Notes: generated by a model from the letters alone, not told the origin. A stretch of DNA of 49,137 nt from Pseudoprimorskyibacter sp. (GCA_029251265.1 JAQXDR010000046.1:1-49137); one strand, 5' to 3'. Shown: positions 1 through 10,237, counted from the first letter of the stretch. Translations and numbers: made by a program.

Positions 1-2
1 CC

Positions 3-110
3 GTCGATCCCCACGCTTGGCTGACACCTACGCTTCAGGCCATCGTCAACGAACACAAACAATCCCGGATCGACGAACTGCCACCCCGGAATTCCCAAAC
101 AAACGTGTGA
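3..110 (+). pseudogene. IS66-family transposase (TnpC), C-terminal fragment
   Basis: Translation from base 3 gives about 35 residues beginning VDPHAWLT and containing SRIDELPP before a TGA at 108-110. This is the typical C-terminal tail of IS66 transposases (DPxAWL, then an RIDELLPW-like motif). The rest of the gene lies outside the window, so whether the upstream part is intact cannot be seen. The usual LLPW appears as LPPR, which suggests decay. An IS630 remnant starts 13 bases downstream, so this is a junction between two old insertions. Confidence 0.7.
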
Positions 111-122
111 GCAGGACAATGT

Positions 123-609
123 TTGATCAAAACCAAAATGACCCGCCACATGCGGACGCAGTCTATGCCGAAAATGCTAGGAAATGGAGGCTCCGTTTGG
201 AGTATGGGAAACACAGACCGTCATTGCAGGCGTGTCCCACGACAATTTGATCGCGCCGTGGATCATCACGGGCGCAATGGACGGCAACGCATTGAATGTT
301 TCTGTCACAAACGGTCCCGCTCTGGAATTGCAGCCGGGCATTGTCGTCATTTGCGACAAGCTGGCCGGCGATTACGCGCGGGCTGCCGGCGTCAGCGTTG
401 CGTGACGTTGGATGCTGGCTCTTTTTTCTACCGCCATGCGCGCGCGCCCTCAATCCTGCCGAGATGGCATGCCCAAACCCCAAAGCCCGCCTGCGCAGAA
501 TTGAGCCAAGACCAATCGACCAAGTGATCGACGCATTTACCAAAATCTGCAATCGCTTCAGCCCTGACGACTGTTGGAACGTCTTCTGCGAGGCAGGATG
601 TGGATCAAA
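123..609 (+). pseudogene. IS630-family transposase remnant with frameshifts
   Basis: Three reading frames used in succession rebuild the C-terminal half of an IS630-type DDE transposase. The first, from 123, reads IKTKMTR. The second (184-405) reads VIAGVSHDNLIAPWIITG and then LQPGIVVICDKLAG. The third (about 406-609) reads WLFFLPPCARALNPAEM and then KARLRRIEPRPIDQVIDA, ending near CWNVFCEAGC. In active family members these correspond to the strand carrying the second catalytic Asp (IVIMDN) and the SPDLNPIE motif with the catalytic Glu. Here the second Asp survives in VICDKLAG and the Glu in NPAEM. At least two frameshifts and the missing N-terminus make it non-functional. The extent is approximate and no terminal inverted repeat was identified. 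Confidence 0.8.
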
Positions 610-625
610 CGAAAAGCGGGGCGCT

Positions 626-1654
626 TTAGCGTTTGGAAAGCATCGCCAGGCGTATAAAGAGCCGCTCAACCAGTGCCATTTCGGGCGCGGTGCGTCCAGC
701 TGTTCGTAAAGACAAGTCTGTATCCAGTAGCATTTCCAACGCGGTTTCCAGCTTGTCACGACCCCAACCTTGGGCTTGCCGGATCATGCGATCGCGTCGT
801 GGGCCAAAAACTGGCGGCCGCAGACGCGCCATTCCCTGTGAGGCCCCGGCGGGATCGCTTGCTGCCCCGTGCAAGCTGCGAAAATGCCGCGTTGCCATGA
901 TCAGTAATGTCACAGCCGCAACCCCTTGTGCCTTTAGGCGCAGGATGAACGGACCGATTTCGGGGGTGCGACCCTCGGCTACCACATGCAAAAGATCATC
1001 AACAGCCGCATCCGTGGTTGCAGGGGCCGCCAGTAAAACCTCTTGCGGGGTCAGGGGTGTTGGGTCATCAAATTTATAAAGTGCAATTTTCTCAAGCGTT
1101 TGGCGAAAGTCGCCTGGTGGCAGCTCGCGGGCCAGTGCCTCCAAGGCTGCGCCGCCGTCGCCGCTCATTGCGCCGCTTAGACCTGCCGCCGATAGCTGTG
1201 CTTCGATTTCAGCGCGTGTGGGCGGGTCGTTGTAAAGCCCCGCTGCATAGACCAGTTTACTGCCTTCGAACAGCTTTCGCAAAGATGAACGCGCCATAAG
1301 AGCCCCGGCCGTTACAACCAGAAATGCATCACCCGGACGCCAGTCCTCCAACGCGGCGGCGACAGCTTTTGTGGTGCCGTCTGCGGCCTCTTCGACCAGC
1401 ACTGCGCGTGGTCCGGGGAAAAAGCCCTGTGCCTTTAGGGCATCCAAAAGCTGTGCGGGATCTTTTCTAAGTTCGGCTCCGGTCATGCGTGCCAGGCGCA
1501 TCTCACGTTCTGCATCCGGACCAACCAGTGCGGCCATAACATCGTGACGTTTTAAGGCGACCCTGGCCGTGTCTTCGCCAAAGATCAGCATTCCGGCCTT
1601 GTTCGGGTCCGGCTTGGCCAGATAGGCGGCGACGTCTCTGGCGGACAGTTTCAA
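626..1654 (-). CDS. holA: DNA polymerase III subunit delta
   Basis: The 342-residue product is the delta subunit of the replicative clamp loader, which opens the beta sliding clamp on primed DNA. The N-terminus [16 protein letters not shown] and the block PNKAGMLIFGEDTARV, followed by the AAA+-like fold without a usable nucleotide site, are typical of alphaproteobacterial HolA, and the length is normal. The start is a TTG at 1654 that overlaps the TGA stop of lptE by four bases (TTGA), consistent with translational coupling. The order leuS-lptE-holA on one strand is common in Rhodobacterales and indicates one transcript. The stop lies about 17 bases from the IS630 debris, so the insertion landed just beyond the end of the operon. 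Confidence 0.9.
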   Translation of the reverse strand: MKLSARDVAAYLAKPDPNKAGMLIFGEDTARVALKRHDVMAALVGPDAEREMRLARMTGAELRKDPAQLLDALKAQGFFPGPRAVLVEEAADGTTKAVAAALEDWRPGDAFLVVTAGALMARSSLRKLFEGSKLVYAAGLYNDPPTRAEIEAQLSAAGLSGAMSGDGGAALEALARELPPGDFRQTLEKIALYKFDDPTPLTPQEVLLAAPATTDAAVDDLLHVVAEGRTPEIGPFILRLKAQGVAAVTLLIMATRHFRSLHGAASDPAGASQGMARLRPPVFGPRRDRMIRQAQGWGRDKLETALEMLLDTDLSLRTAGRTAPEMALVERLFIRLAMLSKR

Positions 1655-2130
1655 TTTGGATGCTCCGGCCAGCGCAGAATAAGAGCATCGATCACCTGAT
1701 CTGCCAAAATGACCATAAGGCGTTTTGTGGCATCCCGTTCTGCGGCGGCTGTCGATACAGTCGAGCCACTGGCGGAATAGCTACTGAACGCGTCTGTTGT
1801 GCCAATCAGAAGTTCAGATCGGGTTGCCCCATCAATCAGCGCATAGTCCGCGGTACCCACAAGCTGATACAGTGTGGTGCTGCCGTCACTGGTTGAACCC
1901 AAACCTTCGGTGTTGGTGGTGATGGTTGTATTCAGCCAATATCCGGAACCAGCGCCCATGCGGTCTTGTAGGCGTTCATGGAACAGCTGTTGGTTGCGGT
2001 CCACAGGGGCTGGCAGAGCGATCTGGCCAACCAGATGGGACCCGGGGCCACCGGGGGCATAGACCGGGCTAAAACCACAGCCTGCGGCCACTAAAACGCA
2101 CGCGCTGCAAAAGAGCCTAGACCACCACAT
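1651..2130 (-). CDS. lptE: LPS-assembly lipoprotein LptE
   Basis: The 159-residue product is an outer-membrane lipoprotein that plugs the LptD barrel and delivers lipopolysaccharide to the cell surface. The N-terminus has a short hydrophobic stretch ([13 protein letters not shown]) ending at a lipobox-like Cys about 18 residues in, followed by [10 protein letters not shown], a sequence recurrent in alphaproteobacterial LptE. The ATG at 2130 lies inside the 3' end of leuS (14-base overlap) in another frame, and the stop overlaps the holA start. The gene is thus locked between leuS and holA, as in many relatives. Sequence similarity in this family is weak, so the N-terminus and gene position carry most of the identification. 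Confidence 0.85.
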   Translation of the reverse strand: MWWSRLFCSACVLVAAGCGFSPVYAPGGPGSHLVGQIALPAPVDRNQQLFHERLQDRMGAGSGYWLNTTITTNTEGLGSTSDGSTTLYQLVGTADYALIDGATRSELLIGTTDAFSSYSASGSTVSTAAAERDATKRLMVILADQVIDALILRWPEHPN

Positions 2131-4687
2131 TCACGATCCGACCCGGCACGACGATAATTTTCTTTGGTGTGGCACCATCTAACGCCTTTTGGACGGCATC
2201 CTGCGCAAGGGCCATCGCCTCGATCCGGGCTTTGTCCATGTCCTTTGGAACATCTATTTCCGCCCGTCGTTTGCCATTGATTTGGACGGGCAGGGTGACC
2301 GTATCCTCAATCAGCATGGCAGGATCGGCAACAGGCCATTCAGCTTTTGCCACCAGACCCTTCCCACCGAGACGTTTCCAGATTTCTTCGGACAAATGCG
2401 GGGTCATTGGCGACATTAGCTGTGCCAGCGTGCGCGCAGCCTGTTGCCTTGCGGAGCCACCTGCCTTGGATTTGGCCAACGTGTTCGTGAACCCGTACAG
2501 TTTGGCAATGGCCGCATTAAAGCCGAAACTTTCGACGCCCTTGGTGACGTCGTCGATGCATTTGTGCATCTCTCGCAGCAGGTCGTTGTCTGCGGCGCAT
2601 GCCGGGGTGGTATCCTCTGACGCTTGTACGGCGATGCGAAAGACCCGTCCTAAATGTTTGTGCGCAGCCTCTGCCCCGGCAGCGGTCCACTCCACATCCC
2701 GTTCCGGAGGGCTGTCTGACAGAACAAACCAACGCGCTGTATCCGCGCCATAGGTTTGGATGATCTGTACCGGGTCCACAACATTGTTCTTGGACTTGGA
2801 CATCTTGGCGGAAGGAATGACCTCGACCTGGGTGCCGTCGGATAGAAACGCCCCGCCGTCGCGCAATGTCACGTTTTCTGGATAATGATAGACCGGGCGG
2901 CCATTTTCACCGCGTGTCTGGTAGATCGCGTGGGTCACCATACCTTGTGTGAACAGTGCATTGAACGGTTCTGCGCAAGACGCAGGCAGATGACCCGTTT
3001 GGTGCATCGCACGGGCAAAGAACCGTGAATAAAGCAGGTGCAGGATGGCGTGTTCGATCCCACCGATATACTGGTCAACATTCATCCAGTATCCGGCATC
3101 GGCCATGTCAGTGGGGGTCTTGGCGCGCGGTGCGGTAAAGCGCGCAAAGTACCAAGAGCTGTCCACAAAGGTATCCATTGTATCGGTTTCACGCTGGGCC
3201 GCCCCGCCGCATTTCGGGCAGGTGCAGTTGCGCCAGGTTGGATGACGATCCAGCGGGTTTCCGGGTACACTAAAGTCGATTGGCGTGCCGTCTTCGTCAT
3301 AGGGGAGTGCGATTGGCAGGTTTTCCTTGGCCTCTGGCACCACGCCACAGCTTGGGCAATGCACGACCGGGATCGGACAGCCCCAATAGCGCTGGCGGCT
3401 CAGACCCCAGTCCCGCAGGCGGAACTTGGTCACGGCTTGACCCAAATTTTTATCTTGCATGTGGTCGATTGTTGCGTCGATCGCCTCTTGCCCAGTGGCC
3501 GCGTCCAATCCGGCAAAATGACCAATCCAGCGGACTTTTTCCGTTTTTGGCGGCACAAAGGCCTCTTTGATCACCGGACTGGGGTTTTCTAGTGCCTCGA
3601 AGGTTTCGATCACTGGCAAATCGTATTTGCGGCAGAAATCAAGGTCACGCTGGTCGTGGGCAGGGCAAGCGAAAATCGCCCCGGTACCATAGTCCATCAG
3701 GATGAAGTTCGCGATCCAGACGGGCAGTTCCCATGATGGGTCCAGCGGATGACGCACGCGCAAGCCAGTGTCAAAGCCCAGCTTTTCAGCCTTTTCCAAG
3801 GCTTCTTCGGTGGTGCCGCCCTTGCGGACCTCAGCGCAAAAGGCCGCAAGCTCGGGGTTGTCAGCGGCCAGGGACTTGGCCAGCGGGTGATCGGCGGAAA
3901 TACCCAGGAAGGACGCGCCCATCAGCGTATCGGGACGGGTGGTGTAGACGTCAATCTCAGCGATGTCGCCGACGGGTTCGGTCAGGGTCCAACCGAATTG
4001 CAGGCCCCGAGATTTGCCAATCCAATTCTGTTGCATCAACTTGACTTTGGCAGGCCAGTCATCCAGCCCGTCTATCGCGGTCAAAAGCTCGTCTGCCATA
4101 TCCGAGATTTTAAAGAACCACTGCGTGAGTTCGCGTCTTTCGACCTCGGCGCCAGATCGCCAGCCCTTGCCGTCTATCACCTGTTCGTTGGCCAACACCG
4201 TCATATCGACAGGGTCCCAGTTGACTACGGCATTTTTACGATAGACCTGTCCCGCATCCAGCATATCCAGAAACAAAGCCTGCTGCTGGCCGTAATATTC
4301 GGGATCACAGGTGGCGAACATCCGGCTCCAGTCCAGCCCAAAGCCAAGCGGCTTCATCTGGGCGACCATGTCGTCGATGTTGCCATACGTCCAGTCTTTT
4401 GGGTGGCCACCGCTTGCCATGGCGGCGTTTTCGGCCGGCATCCCAAACGCGTCGAATCCCATGGGATGTAATACGTTGAACCCTTTCGCCAGTTTGTACC
4501 GTGCGATTACGTCGCCCATTGTGTAATTTCGAACATGACCGATGTGGATGCGTCCCGACGGATAGGGAAACATCTCAAGCACATAATACTTGGGCAGGCT
4601 TTCATCTCTGGTCGCAACAAAGGTCTTGGCCGCATCCCATTCCGCTTGCCATTTTGGTTCGATCTCTGACGGAGTGTACCGGGTCAT
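2117..4687 (-). CDS. leuS: Leucyl-tRNA synthetase
   Basis: The 856-residue class I aminoacyl-tRNA synthetase charges tRNA-Leu with leucine in the cytosol. The product shows the class I signature as HIGH (in [13 protein letters not shown], about residue 48 onward), an inserted editing domain in the middle ([14 protein letters not shown] region), the KMSKS loop in [13 protein letters not shown], and a C-terminal anticodon-binding domain ending [10 protein letters not shown]. The ATG at 4687 ([14 protein letters not shown]) is chosen over an upstream in-frame ATG at 4702 because AAGGAC sits about seven bases before it and family members start here. It is the first gene of the leuS-lptE-holA unit. 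Confidence 0.97.
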   Translation of the reverse strand: MTRYTPSEIEPKWQAEWDAAKTFVATRDESLPKYYVLEMFPYPSGRIHIGHVRNYTMGDVIARYKLAKGFNVLHPMGFDAFGMPAENAAMASGGHPKDWTYGNIDDMVAQMKPLGFGLDWSRMFATCDPEYYGQQQALFLDMLDAGQVYRKNAVVNWDPVDMTVLANEQVIDGKGWRSGAEVERRELTQWFFKISDMADELLTAIDGLDDWPAKVKLMQQNWIGKSRGLQFGWTLTEPVGDIAEIDVYTTRPDTLMGASFLGISADHPLAKSLAADNPELAAFCAEVRKGGTTEEALEKAEKLGFDTGLRVRHPLDPSWELPVWIANFILMDYGTGAIFACPAHDQRDLDFCRKYDLPVIETFEALENPSPVIKEAFVPPKTEKVRWIGHFAGLDAATGQEAIDATIDHMQDKNLGQAVTKFRLRDWGLSRQRYWGCPIPVVHCPSCGVVPEAKENLPIALPYDEDGTPIDFSVPGNPLDRHPTWRNCTCPKCGGAAQRETDTMDTFVDSSWYFARFTAPRAKTPTDMADAGYWMNVDQYIGGIEHAILHLLYSRFFARAMHQTGHLPASCAEPFNALFTQGMVTHAIYQTRGENGRPVYHYPENVTLRDGGAFLSDGTQVEVIPSAKMSKSKNNVVDPVQIIQTYGADTARWFVLSDSPPERDVEWTAAGAEAAHKHLGRVFRIAVQASEDTTPACAADNDLLREMHKCIDDVTKGVESFGFNAAIAKLYGFTNTLAKSKAGGSARQQAARTLAQLMSPMTPHLSEEIWKRLGGKGLVAKAEWPVADPAMLIEDTVTLPVQINGKRRAEIDVPKDMDKARIEAMALAQDAVQKALDGATPKKIIVVPGRIVNVVV

Positions 4688-4799
4688 TTTTGTGTCCTTC
4701 ATGCGCGCCTGACGGGCTGCCTGTGCATCGCGGTGTGATAAGCGCTCGGTCCGCGCCCGTAAAGGCCCGCGTCTGCGGATGGGTACGAATTAGTGGTGA

Positions 4800-5423
4800 T
4801 CAGTTGCGGCTTTGGTCCGGGATGAGCGCGCGAATGCCTGCAATGTGGTCTGGTTTCGCATCACAAACCGGCTCTGTCAGGGCATGCGCGCGGGCCAAAA
4901 GGTCGGGTGCGTTGCAGATCTCGTCGATCAGACCCCACGCCGCAGCCTGTTCGGCGGTTATCTTTTGACCTGCCATCAGGATCATCTTGGTCCGCGCTGG
5001 CCCAATCAATGCTGCCATCCTTGCCGGATCTGATGGCTGTGGCAAAAAGCCAAGACGCATCACCGGATAGAAGAATTTGGCCGCAGGCACCGCAAGCCGA
5101 AGATCGCACGCCAGCACCATGCCAAAGCTTCCACCGGCGACTGTGCCGTTCAGTGCCGCAACGCTCAGGCCCTGAAAGGACGCGACGGCGGCAGAGACCT
5201 CTTCCCAAAGCGGCGAGGTCGCCAGACCTGCGCGGGCGGCCTCCAAATCGGCACCGGCGCTAAACACGCTGCCTGCACCGGTCAGAATAAGAGCGTTTTG
5301 ATGGGCGGCCGATCGGACCGCATCGCGCAGGTCTTTTAGCATGTCTGCGGTCAGTGCGTTGGCTTTGTCGGGCCGGTTCAGCCTAAGGGTGGTGACCGGC
5401 CCCTTGGTTTGAACCTCGATCAT
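4800..5423 (-). CDS. Enoyl-CoA hydratase/isomerase family protein (short)
   Basis: The 207-residue crotonase-fold protein starts MIEVQTKGPVTTLRLNRPDKANAL. The two oxyanion-hole regions of the family are visible: SAGADL around residue 65 and GTVAGGSFGMVLACDLRLA around residues 100-118. It is about 50 residues shorter than ordinary crotonases, whose C-terminal trimerisation helices seem reduced. The Glu residues needed for water addition are not obvious, so the reaction (hydratase, isomerase or other acyl-CoA chemistry) is open. The ATG at 5423 overlaps the TGA of the upstream SDR as ATGA, so the two genes are co-translated and probably serve one pathway. The substrate is unknown. Confidence 0.8.
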   Translation of the reverse strand: MIEVQTKGPVTTLRLNRPDKANALTADMLKDLRDAVRSAAHQNALILTGAGSVFSAGADLEAARAGLATSPLWEEVSAAVASFQGLSVAALNGTVAGGSFGMVLACDLRLAVPAAKFFYPVMRLGFLPQPSDPARMAALIGPARTKMILMAGQKITAEQAAAWGLIDEICNAPDLLARAHALTEPVCDAKPDHIAGIRALIPDQSRN

Positions 5424-6172
5424 GCGACGCCGATTGCGCGTCGAATTGCGGGGTCTCGCAATGACACCTCGTCGCCCAGAAATTCGTCTCCGCCGGGACC
5501 ACACATCCAAAGCAAGCACTGAGCCACCCATTCCGGGGGAATATGATCAGACCAGTCCAACCTGCTGATCGGGTTCACACCGCTGGCCTTGATCTCGCGC
5601 TGCATTTGCGTGGCCACCGTGCCGGGGCTTAGGCTGATGGCACGGATCCCTTTGTCGCGGGCTTCTTTGTCGGCCATGCGCGTCAACATCAAAGCACCAG
5701 CTTTAGAGCTGCAATAGTGCGACCAGCCTTCGACTGCGCCATGGGCGGCACCTGATCCGATGGTCAGAATCGTTCCACCGTCCGGTTGATCCTGCATCAC
5801 AGGCAAAGCCGCGCGCATTCCATGAAACACGCCCTTTAGGTTAATGTCGATCACCTGCCCCCACGCGTCTGGGTCGGCCTGCGATAGATGCGAGATCGGC
5901 TCGATTACGCCGGCATTATTAATCAGCACATCAAGGCTGCCGAATCTTTCCACAGCCATCGTGACAGCCTTTGCGACATCGCCATACCGCGCGATGTCGC
6001 ATGTCACAGCCAGTGCCGCTGTGCCAAGCTCGTCGGCAAGCTCGGCAATAGCATCTGACCCGCGTGCTACAAGGACCACTTTTGATCCAGCCTCAACAAA
6101 GGTGTGTGCCGCCGCCGATCCGATACCCCGACTTGCCCCTGTAATAAGCACAGTTTTGCCGTTAAGGTCCAT
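5420..6172 (-). CDS. Short-chain dehydrogenase/reductase (SDR)
   Basis: The 250-residue classical SDR is predicted to be an NAD(P)H-dependent cytosolic oxidoreductase. It has the nucleotide-binding TGASRGIG near the N-terminus, NNAG at about residues 87-90, and a catalytic Ser-Tyr-Lys arrangement (GSGAAHG, then YCSSK). The start at 6172 (MDLNGKTVLITGASRG) follows a GGAGAG ribosome binding site; the longer in-frame extension upstream has no family support. It is co-translated with the enoyl-CoA hydratase gene through a four-base overlap, suggesting acyl-CoA or hydroxy-acid metabolism. It is divergent from the DUF2125 gene at 6301, leaving about 130 bases for both promoters. The exact substrate cannot be told. 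Confidence 0.85.
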   Translation of the reverse strand: MDLNGKTVLITGASRGIGSAAAHTFVEAGSKVVLVARGSDAIAELADELGTAALAVTCDIARYGDVAKAVTMAVERFGSLDVLINNAGVIEPISHLSQADPDAWGQVIDINLKGVFHGMRAALPVMQDQPDGGTILTIGSGAAHGAVEGWSHYCSSKAGALMLTRMADKEARDKGIRAISLSPGTVATQMQREIKASGVNPISRLDWSDHIPPEWVAQCLLWMCGPGGDEFLGDEVSLRDPAIRRAIGVA

Positions 6173-6300
6173 TTTAACTCTCCTCGCCTTGCGTTCACAG
6201 ATTGGTAACCACAAGTAAACACAACGGTCCAGCCTCTTGACCCCGGTCTGCAACTGGCAACACCATAACTACAATAGATTCTATGACGAAAGGAACTGCC

Positions 6301-7842
6301 ATGAACTGTCGTTCTACTCTTGCGGCAAGCACAGCCTTGGCGGCGCTTGTTGTCGCCGCGCCAGCCTCGGCCGATTTAACAGCCACCGAGGCGTGGAGCG
6401 TCATGAAAAACGCTTGGGAAGATGTTGGTTATACTGTTACGGGTGACGAAACCACACTTGGTGGCCGTCTCAGCATCAGCAACCTTGTTTTGTCTGTTCC
6501 ATTGGACGACACGACTGACGCTGCGGTTGCCGAAGGTACAGTTAGCCTGCGCGCAGACGCGGTTCTTTTGGAACCTCTTGAAACGGGCTCAGTTCAGGTG
6601 ATCTTTCCAGCAGAAATGCAGTTGCTGATGGAGCTGGAAACGCTTGAGAACGGAGAAATTCTGGCAGATGCGACGTTGAACCAATCGGGGTTCGAATTGC
6701 AAATTTCAGGTACGCCTGAAAACGCAACCATCGATTACAGTGCTGACATGATAATGTACACTTTGGATGAGGTTGTGATTGACGACGATCAGATTGATGC
6801 CCAAGAAATTTCGGCTGCAGTGTCGTTGAACGCCTTGGCTGGTCAAAGTCGCATCGAAATGGATGCTGAAATGCGCACAACTGAGCAAGTTGCAATCGGT
6901 GGTGTCAGCATATCAGCCAGTTTCCAGTCTGAAAATTCACAAGATCGAGTTACTTTTAATGGCAGCATTTCGGATCTGTCGTTGGAAAGCGACACAACGA
7001 TGCCTGCTGGTGTAAACCGATCCAATCTGCCTGACATGATTGCGAATGGTGTCAACAGCACTACGTCGATGCGCAGTGGACAGGGGTCCTTTGCTTTTGC
7101 TGCAGACAGCAATGGATCCCGGATGACTGTCAACGCCACAACGCAATCGGCGCTGACTGTCGTGGGCCTTGAGGAAGGTTCGGTAAAGATGGCCAATGGC
7201 GTTAACGGCTTTCAAATGGATGCCATGGCCCCTGTTCTGCCGGTACCAATCGCGTTCGAGGCCGAGACTCTGACGTCTTCTTTTTCGTTTCCGCTTGCGG
7301 TGTCAGACGCTGCACAACCCTTCGGGTTTGGACTGTCTTTGGAAGGCTTAAGCGTGTCCGAAATGCTTTGGGATATGGTAGACCCCGGTCGCGTATTACC
7401 GCGGGATCCAGCCACTGTGATCCTGCAATTGTCAGGAATGGCCAGGATCCTTATGGATTTCGGCGATAAGGACGCCATCCTTGCCATGCAGATGGGTGAG
7501 ATATTGCCTGCGATGCCGGAAACGCTGGATTTGGATACTATACGTGTATCCATAGGGGGGGCCGAGCTACAGGCGTCGGGCGCGTTTGCCTTTGATGGCA
7601 GTGATTCCCTTGGCATGGATGGACCCCGTCCATCGGGAACTGTAAATATTCAAGTTGACGGTGCTCAGGCTTTGATCACCAATCTGATTCGAATGGGAAT
7701 CCTGAACGAAGACACCGCCTTGGGCGCGCGAATGGCGCTCAGCGTTTTCGCCGTTCCCGGATCCGGGCCGGATAATCTGACCAGTGAGATTGAGGTGACC
7801 GAGGAAGGTAGCATATTGGCGAATGGCATGCGCATTCGCTGA
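6301..7842 (+). CDS. DUF2125 family exported protein
   Basis: The 513-residue protein has a Sec signal peptide (MNCRSTLAASTALAALVVAAPASA, cleavage about residue 24), after which the mature part begins DLTATEAWSVMKNAWEDVGYTVTG. That opening and the long, beta-rich, Ser/Thr/Asp-rich body resemble the DUF2125 proteins of Rhodobacteraceae, whose function is unknown. No enzymatic motif, Cys pair or membrane anchor is apparent. ATG 6301 is preferred over ATG 6283 because AAAGGA lies just before it and the signal peptide begins directly. It is monocistronic and divergent from the SDR gene. An imperfect hairpin (GTCTGG at 7874, CCAGAC at 7893) follows the stop but lacks a T-run. Confidence 0.75.
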   Translation: MNCRSTLAASTALAALVVAAPASADLTATEAWSVMKNAWEDVGYTVTGDETTLGGRLSISNLVLSVPLDDTTDAAVAEGTVSLRADAVLLEPLETGSVQVIFPAEMQLLMELETLENGEILADATLNQSGFELQISGTPENATIDYSADMIMYTLDEVVIDDDQIDAQEISAAVSLNALAGQSRIEMDAEMRTTEQVAIGGVSISASFQSENSQDRVTFNGSISDLSLESDTTMPAGVNRSNLPDMIANGVNSTTSMRSGQGSFAFAADSNGSRMTVNATTQSALTVVGLEEGSVKMANGVNGFQMDAMAPVLPVPIAFEAETLTSSFSFPLAVSDAAQPFGFGLSLEGLSVSEMLWDMVDPGRVLPRDPATVILQLSGMARILMDFGDKDAILAMQMGEILPAMPETLDLDTIRVSIGGAELQASGAFAFDGSDSLGMDGPRPSGTVNIQVDGAQALITNLIRMGILNEDTALGARMALSVFAVPGSGPDNLTSEIEVTEEGSILANGMRIR

Positions 7843-8263
7843 TGATCCCTGATCACTGTGCGTAGCCGCCAATGTCTGGTGGGATGATCCTGCCAGACGG
7901 CTGCGATTGGAATTGTTCGTCAATCAAGAATGCATCATTGTTTGGTTTGCACACACGCGACGGGTGGCGAACTGCATAAATAGCTGCTTGATAATGCGGG
8001 CCTGAAATGATCCGTCTAATTCTCCATATAATTTGGCGTCCTCCTGCATATACCGCCCGCGCGCTGCCCCGACGCCCTTGATCGGGTTTGCGTCGTTGTC
8101 GTGCGTCATATAGGTAGTGACCGGCCCACAGCGGCCGTCATCTTAGCGCATGTTTCGTCTTATGAAATTGCATCCCATCGACGCGAAATCCGCAGCTGGC
8201 GTGTGTCTATTATCATATTGATGGCCACTGGTTGGGTGTGTCAGGTCACTAATGTCAAAGAGG
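7843..8263. other. Intergenic region with one doubtful small ORF
   Basis: About 420 bases separate the DUF2125 gene from the convergent SDR gene. A 61-codon ORF (7924-8109, minus, starting MTHDNDANPIKGVGA) is the only open frame of note. It has no recognisable motif and no ribosome binding site before its ATG, so it is either a small unknown gene or noise. The rest shows no gene, tRNA or clear terminator. Confidence 0.5.
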
Positions 8264-9016
8264 TCATGACCTAAGCGCCGGCAAACCTACGCCAGTACTT
8301 TGAAATCCGCCATCGGCAGAAAGAATTTGGCCAGTAATATAGCTCGCCCTGTCGGATAACAAAAAGGCGATCGCTTCGGCAATTTCACGTTCAGACCCAT
8401 AGCGGTTCAGTGGGATTGCTTCATGATATGCGTCGATTATGTCTTGCGTATGCACAGCCATCGCCAGCTTTGTCCGCACCGGACCGGGGCAGACGCAATT
8501 TGCGCGGATACCATATTCCCCCAATTCCGCAGCTTGTTGTTGGGTCAGATGGATCACAGCAGCTTTGGATGTTCCATAGGCCACGCGCAAAGTAGATGCG
8601 CGCAGGCCCGAGATCGAGGCGATGTTGACGATCGCCCCCTTGCTCGCCTTCAGCGCGGGCGTTGCGGCCTGACTGCACAAAAAAACACCGTCCAGATTGG
8701 TGGCCATGACATCACGCCAAACGTCGAAGTCCGTCTGTTCAATTGGACCGAACAAGGCGATTCCGGCGTTATTAACCAGCCCGTCCAAACGTCCGGCCCA
8801 GTCGATAACTGTTTCTACCATGCCGGTGACGGCTTGAGGGTTAGAGATATCCGCACATAGTCCAAGGGCGTCTGGACGGTTTGCAGTTTCGGCGCTCAGT
8901 GCCGTCTGATCTTTGTCCACCATGGCAACGCGCCAGCCTCTTTCGCGGAGCAGGTCTGTCGTGGCCAATCCAATTCCCCGGGCGGCGCCGGTGACTATCG
9001 CGGTTTTGTGTTGCAT
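8264..9016 (-). CDS. SDR family oxidoreductase
   Basis: The 250-residue classical SDR has TGAARGIG at the N-terminus for NAD(P) binding, NNAG at about residues 87-90, the Ser in NIASISG and the active-site YGTSK, with the late CPGPV loop typical of the family. AAAGGAC precedes the ATG at 9016. It lies 24 bases downstream of kynU on the same strand, so the two are probably one operon. Whether it acts in tryptophan/kynurenine metabolism is only suggested by the neighbour; many SDRs of this type oxidise sugar alcohols or hydroxy acids. Confidence 0.85.
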   Translation of the reverse strand: MQHKTAIVTGAARGIGLATTDLLRERGWRVAMVDKDQTALSAETANRPDALGLCADISNPQAVTGMVETVIDWAGRLDGLVNNAGIALFGPIEQTDFDVWRDVMATNLDGVFLCSQAATPALKASKGAIVNIASISGLRASTLRVAYGTSKAAVIHLTQQQAAELGEYGIRANCVCPGPVRTKLAMAVHTQDIIDAYHEAIPLNRYGSEREIAEAIAFLLSDRASYITGQILSADGGFQSTGVGLPALRS

Positions 9017-9040
9017 GGGGACAGTCCTTTCTTTTTGGGA

Positions 9041-10237
9041 TCAGGTAACGTGCGCTCTGACTTTAAACTTTGGCTCATCCCAAAGCCTGTTTTTCATGAT
9101 TGTTCCAAGCGTTTTAGCCACATGATCCATGTCGCGCGCCGATTGAAATAGGGGTGTTATGCCAAACCGTATGATGTTTGGCGCGCGAAAATCACCGATG
9201 ATACCATGGGCAATCAGGGCCTGCATAATGGCATAGCCTTCGGGATGGGAAAAACAGACCTGACTTCCGCGCATGCTAGGTTCCTTGGGGCTGGCAAGTA
9301 TTAGCTCCGGACACGTTGCAGCGATCGCTTGTATCAAACGTTCGGACAATGACACAGACGCGGCCCGAAGGTCTGCCAGATCCACACTGTCCCAAACATC
9401 CAACGCGGCATCCAGCGCTGCCATTTGCAAAATGGCGGGTGTGCCAACCCGCATCCTGTCGATGCCCATCCCAGGTGTATAGGTCTGTTCGAATGAAAAC
9501 GGGCTGGCATGCCCCAACCATCCTGACAGGACCGGTTTGATCTGATCAGACAAATCTGGTCGCACGTAAATGAAAGCTGGCGCACCGGGGCCTGCGTTCA
9601 GAAACTTATAGGTGCATCCAATTGCCAGTTCGGCGCCACAAGCGGCTAGATCTAGATCCAGTGCACCAATAGAATGGGCCAGATCCCAGATCACGACGAT
9701 CCCTTTGGCCTGAGCAGCGGCAGTCAGCGCGGCCATATCATGCATCCGCCCCGTGCGGTAATCCACATGCGTCAACATCAACACGGCGACAGTTTCGTCA
9801 AGCGCGTCGGCAACCGCATCGGGTGCGACGCAGTCAATACAAAGCCCTTTGCCCAATGCATCCACCAGTCCCTGTGCCATATAGAGGTCTGTCGGGAAGT
9901 TGCCTGTGTCGGAAAGAATGCGGACCCGACCGGGCTGTGCCAGAGACAGGGCTGCCGCCAGCGCCTGAAAGACCTTGATTGACAGGGTGTCGCCGGCCAC
10001 GACTGATCCGTCTGCCCCCCCAATAAGGCGCGCCAGTCTGTTCCCAATTTTTTTGGGTTGTTGCATCCATCCGGCCTTGTTCCATGCCGTGATTAACATG
10101 GTGCCCCATTCGTTTTTGATGCAATCTGCCACGCGGGATTGGGCGGCGATGGGCAACGGACCGAGGGAATTGCCGTTCATGTAAACGGTATCAGCAGGAA
10201 GATGAAAAGCTGCGCGGGTTGCATCAAAATCAGTCAT
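9041..10237 (-). CDS. kynU: Kynureninase
   Basis: The 398-residue PLP enzyme hydrolyses L-kynurenine to anthranilate and L-alanine (EC 3.7.1.3) in tryptophan breakdown. The N-terminus YMNGNSLGPLP, the PLP-binding region WDLAHSIGALDLDL and the lysine in TYKFLNAGPGAP (the Schiff-base Lys motif YKFLN) identify it, and the length is normal. No kynA or kynB is in the window, so the rest of the pathway must lie elsewhere. The gene is divergent from pmbA with a 145-base gap and is followed at 24 bases by an SDR. Confidence 0.92.
   Translation of the reverse strand: MTDFDATRAAFHLPADTVYMNGNSLGPLPIAAQSRVADCIKNEWGTMLITAWNKAGWMQQPKKIGNRLARLIGGADGSVVAGDTLSIKVFQALAAALSLAQPGRVRILSDTGNFPTDLYMAQGLVDALGKGLCIDCVAPDAVADALDETVAVLMLTHVDYRTGRMHDMAALTAAAQAKGIVVIWDLAHSIGALDLDLAACGAELAIGCTYKFLNAGPGAPAFIYVRPDLSDQIKPVLSGWLGHASPFSFEQTYTPGMGIDRMRVGTPAILQMAALDAALDVWDSVDLADLRAASVSLSERLIQAIAATCPELILASPKEPSMRGSQVCFSHPEGYAIMQALIAHGIIGDFRAPNIIRFGITPLFQSARDMDHVAKTLGTIMKNRLWDEPKFKVRAHVT

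Noticed and set aside
3749-4471. 240-codon plus-strand open frame inside leuS
   Set aside because: Antisense shadow of leuS; no motif of its own.
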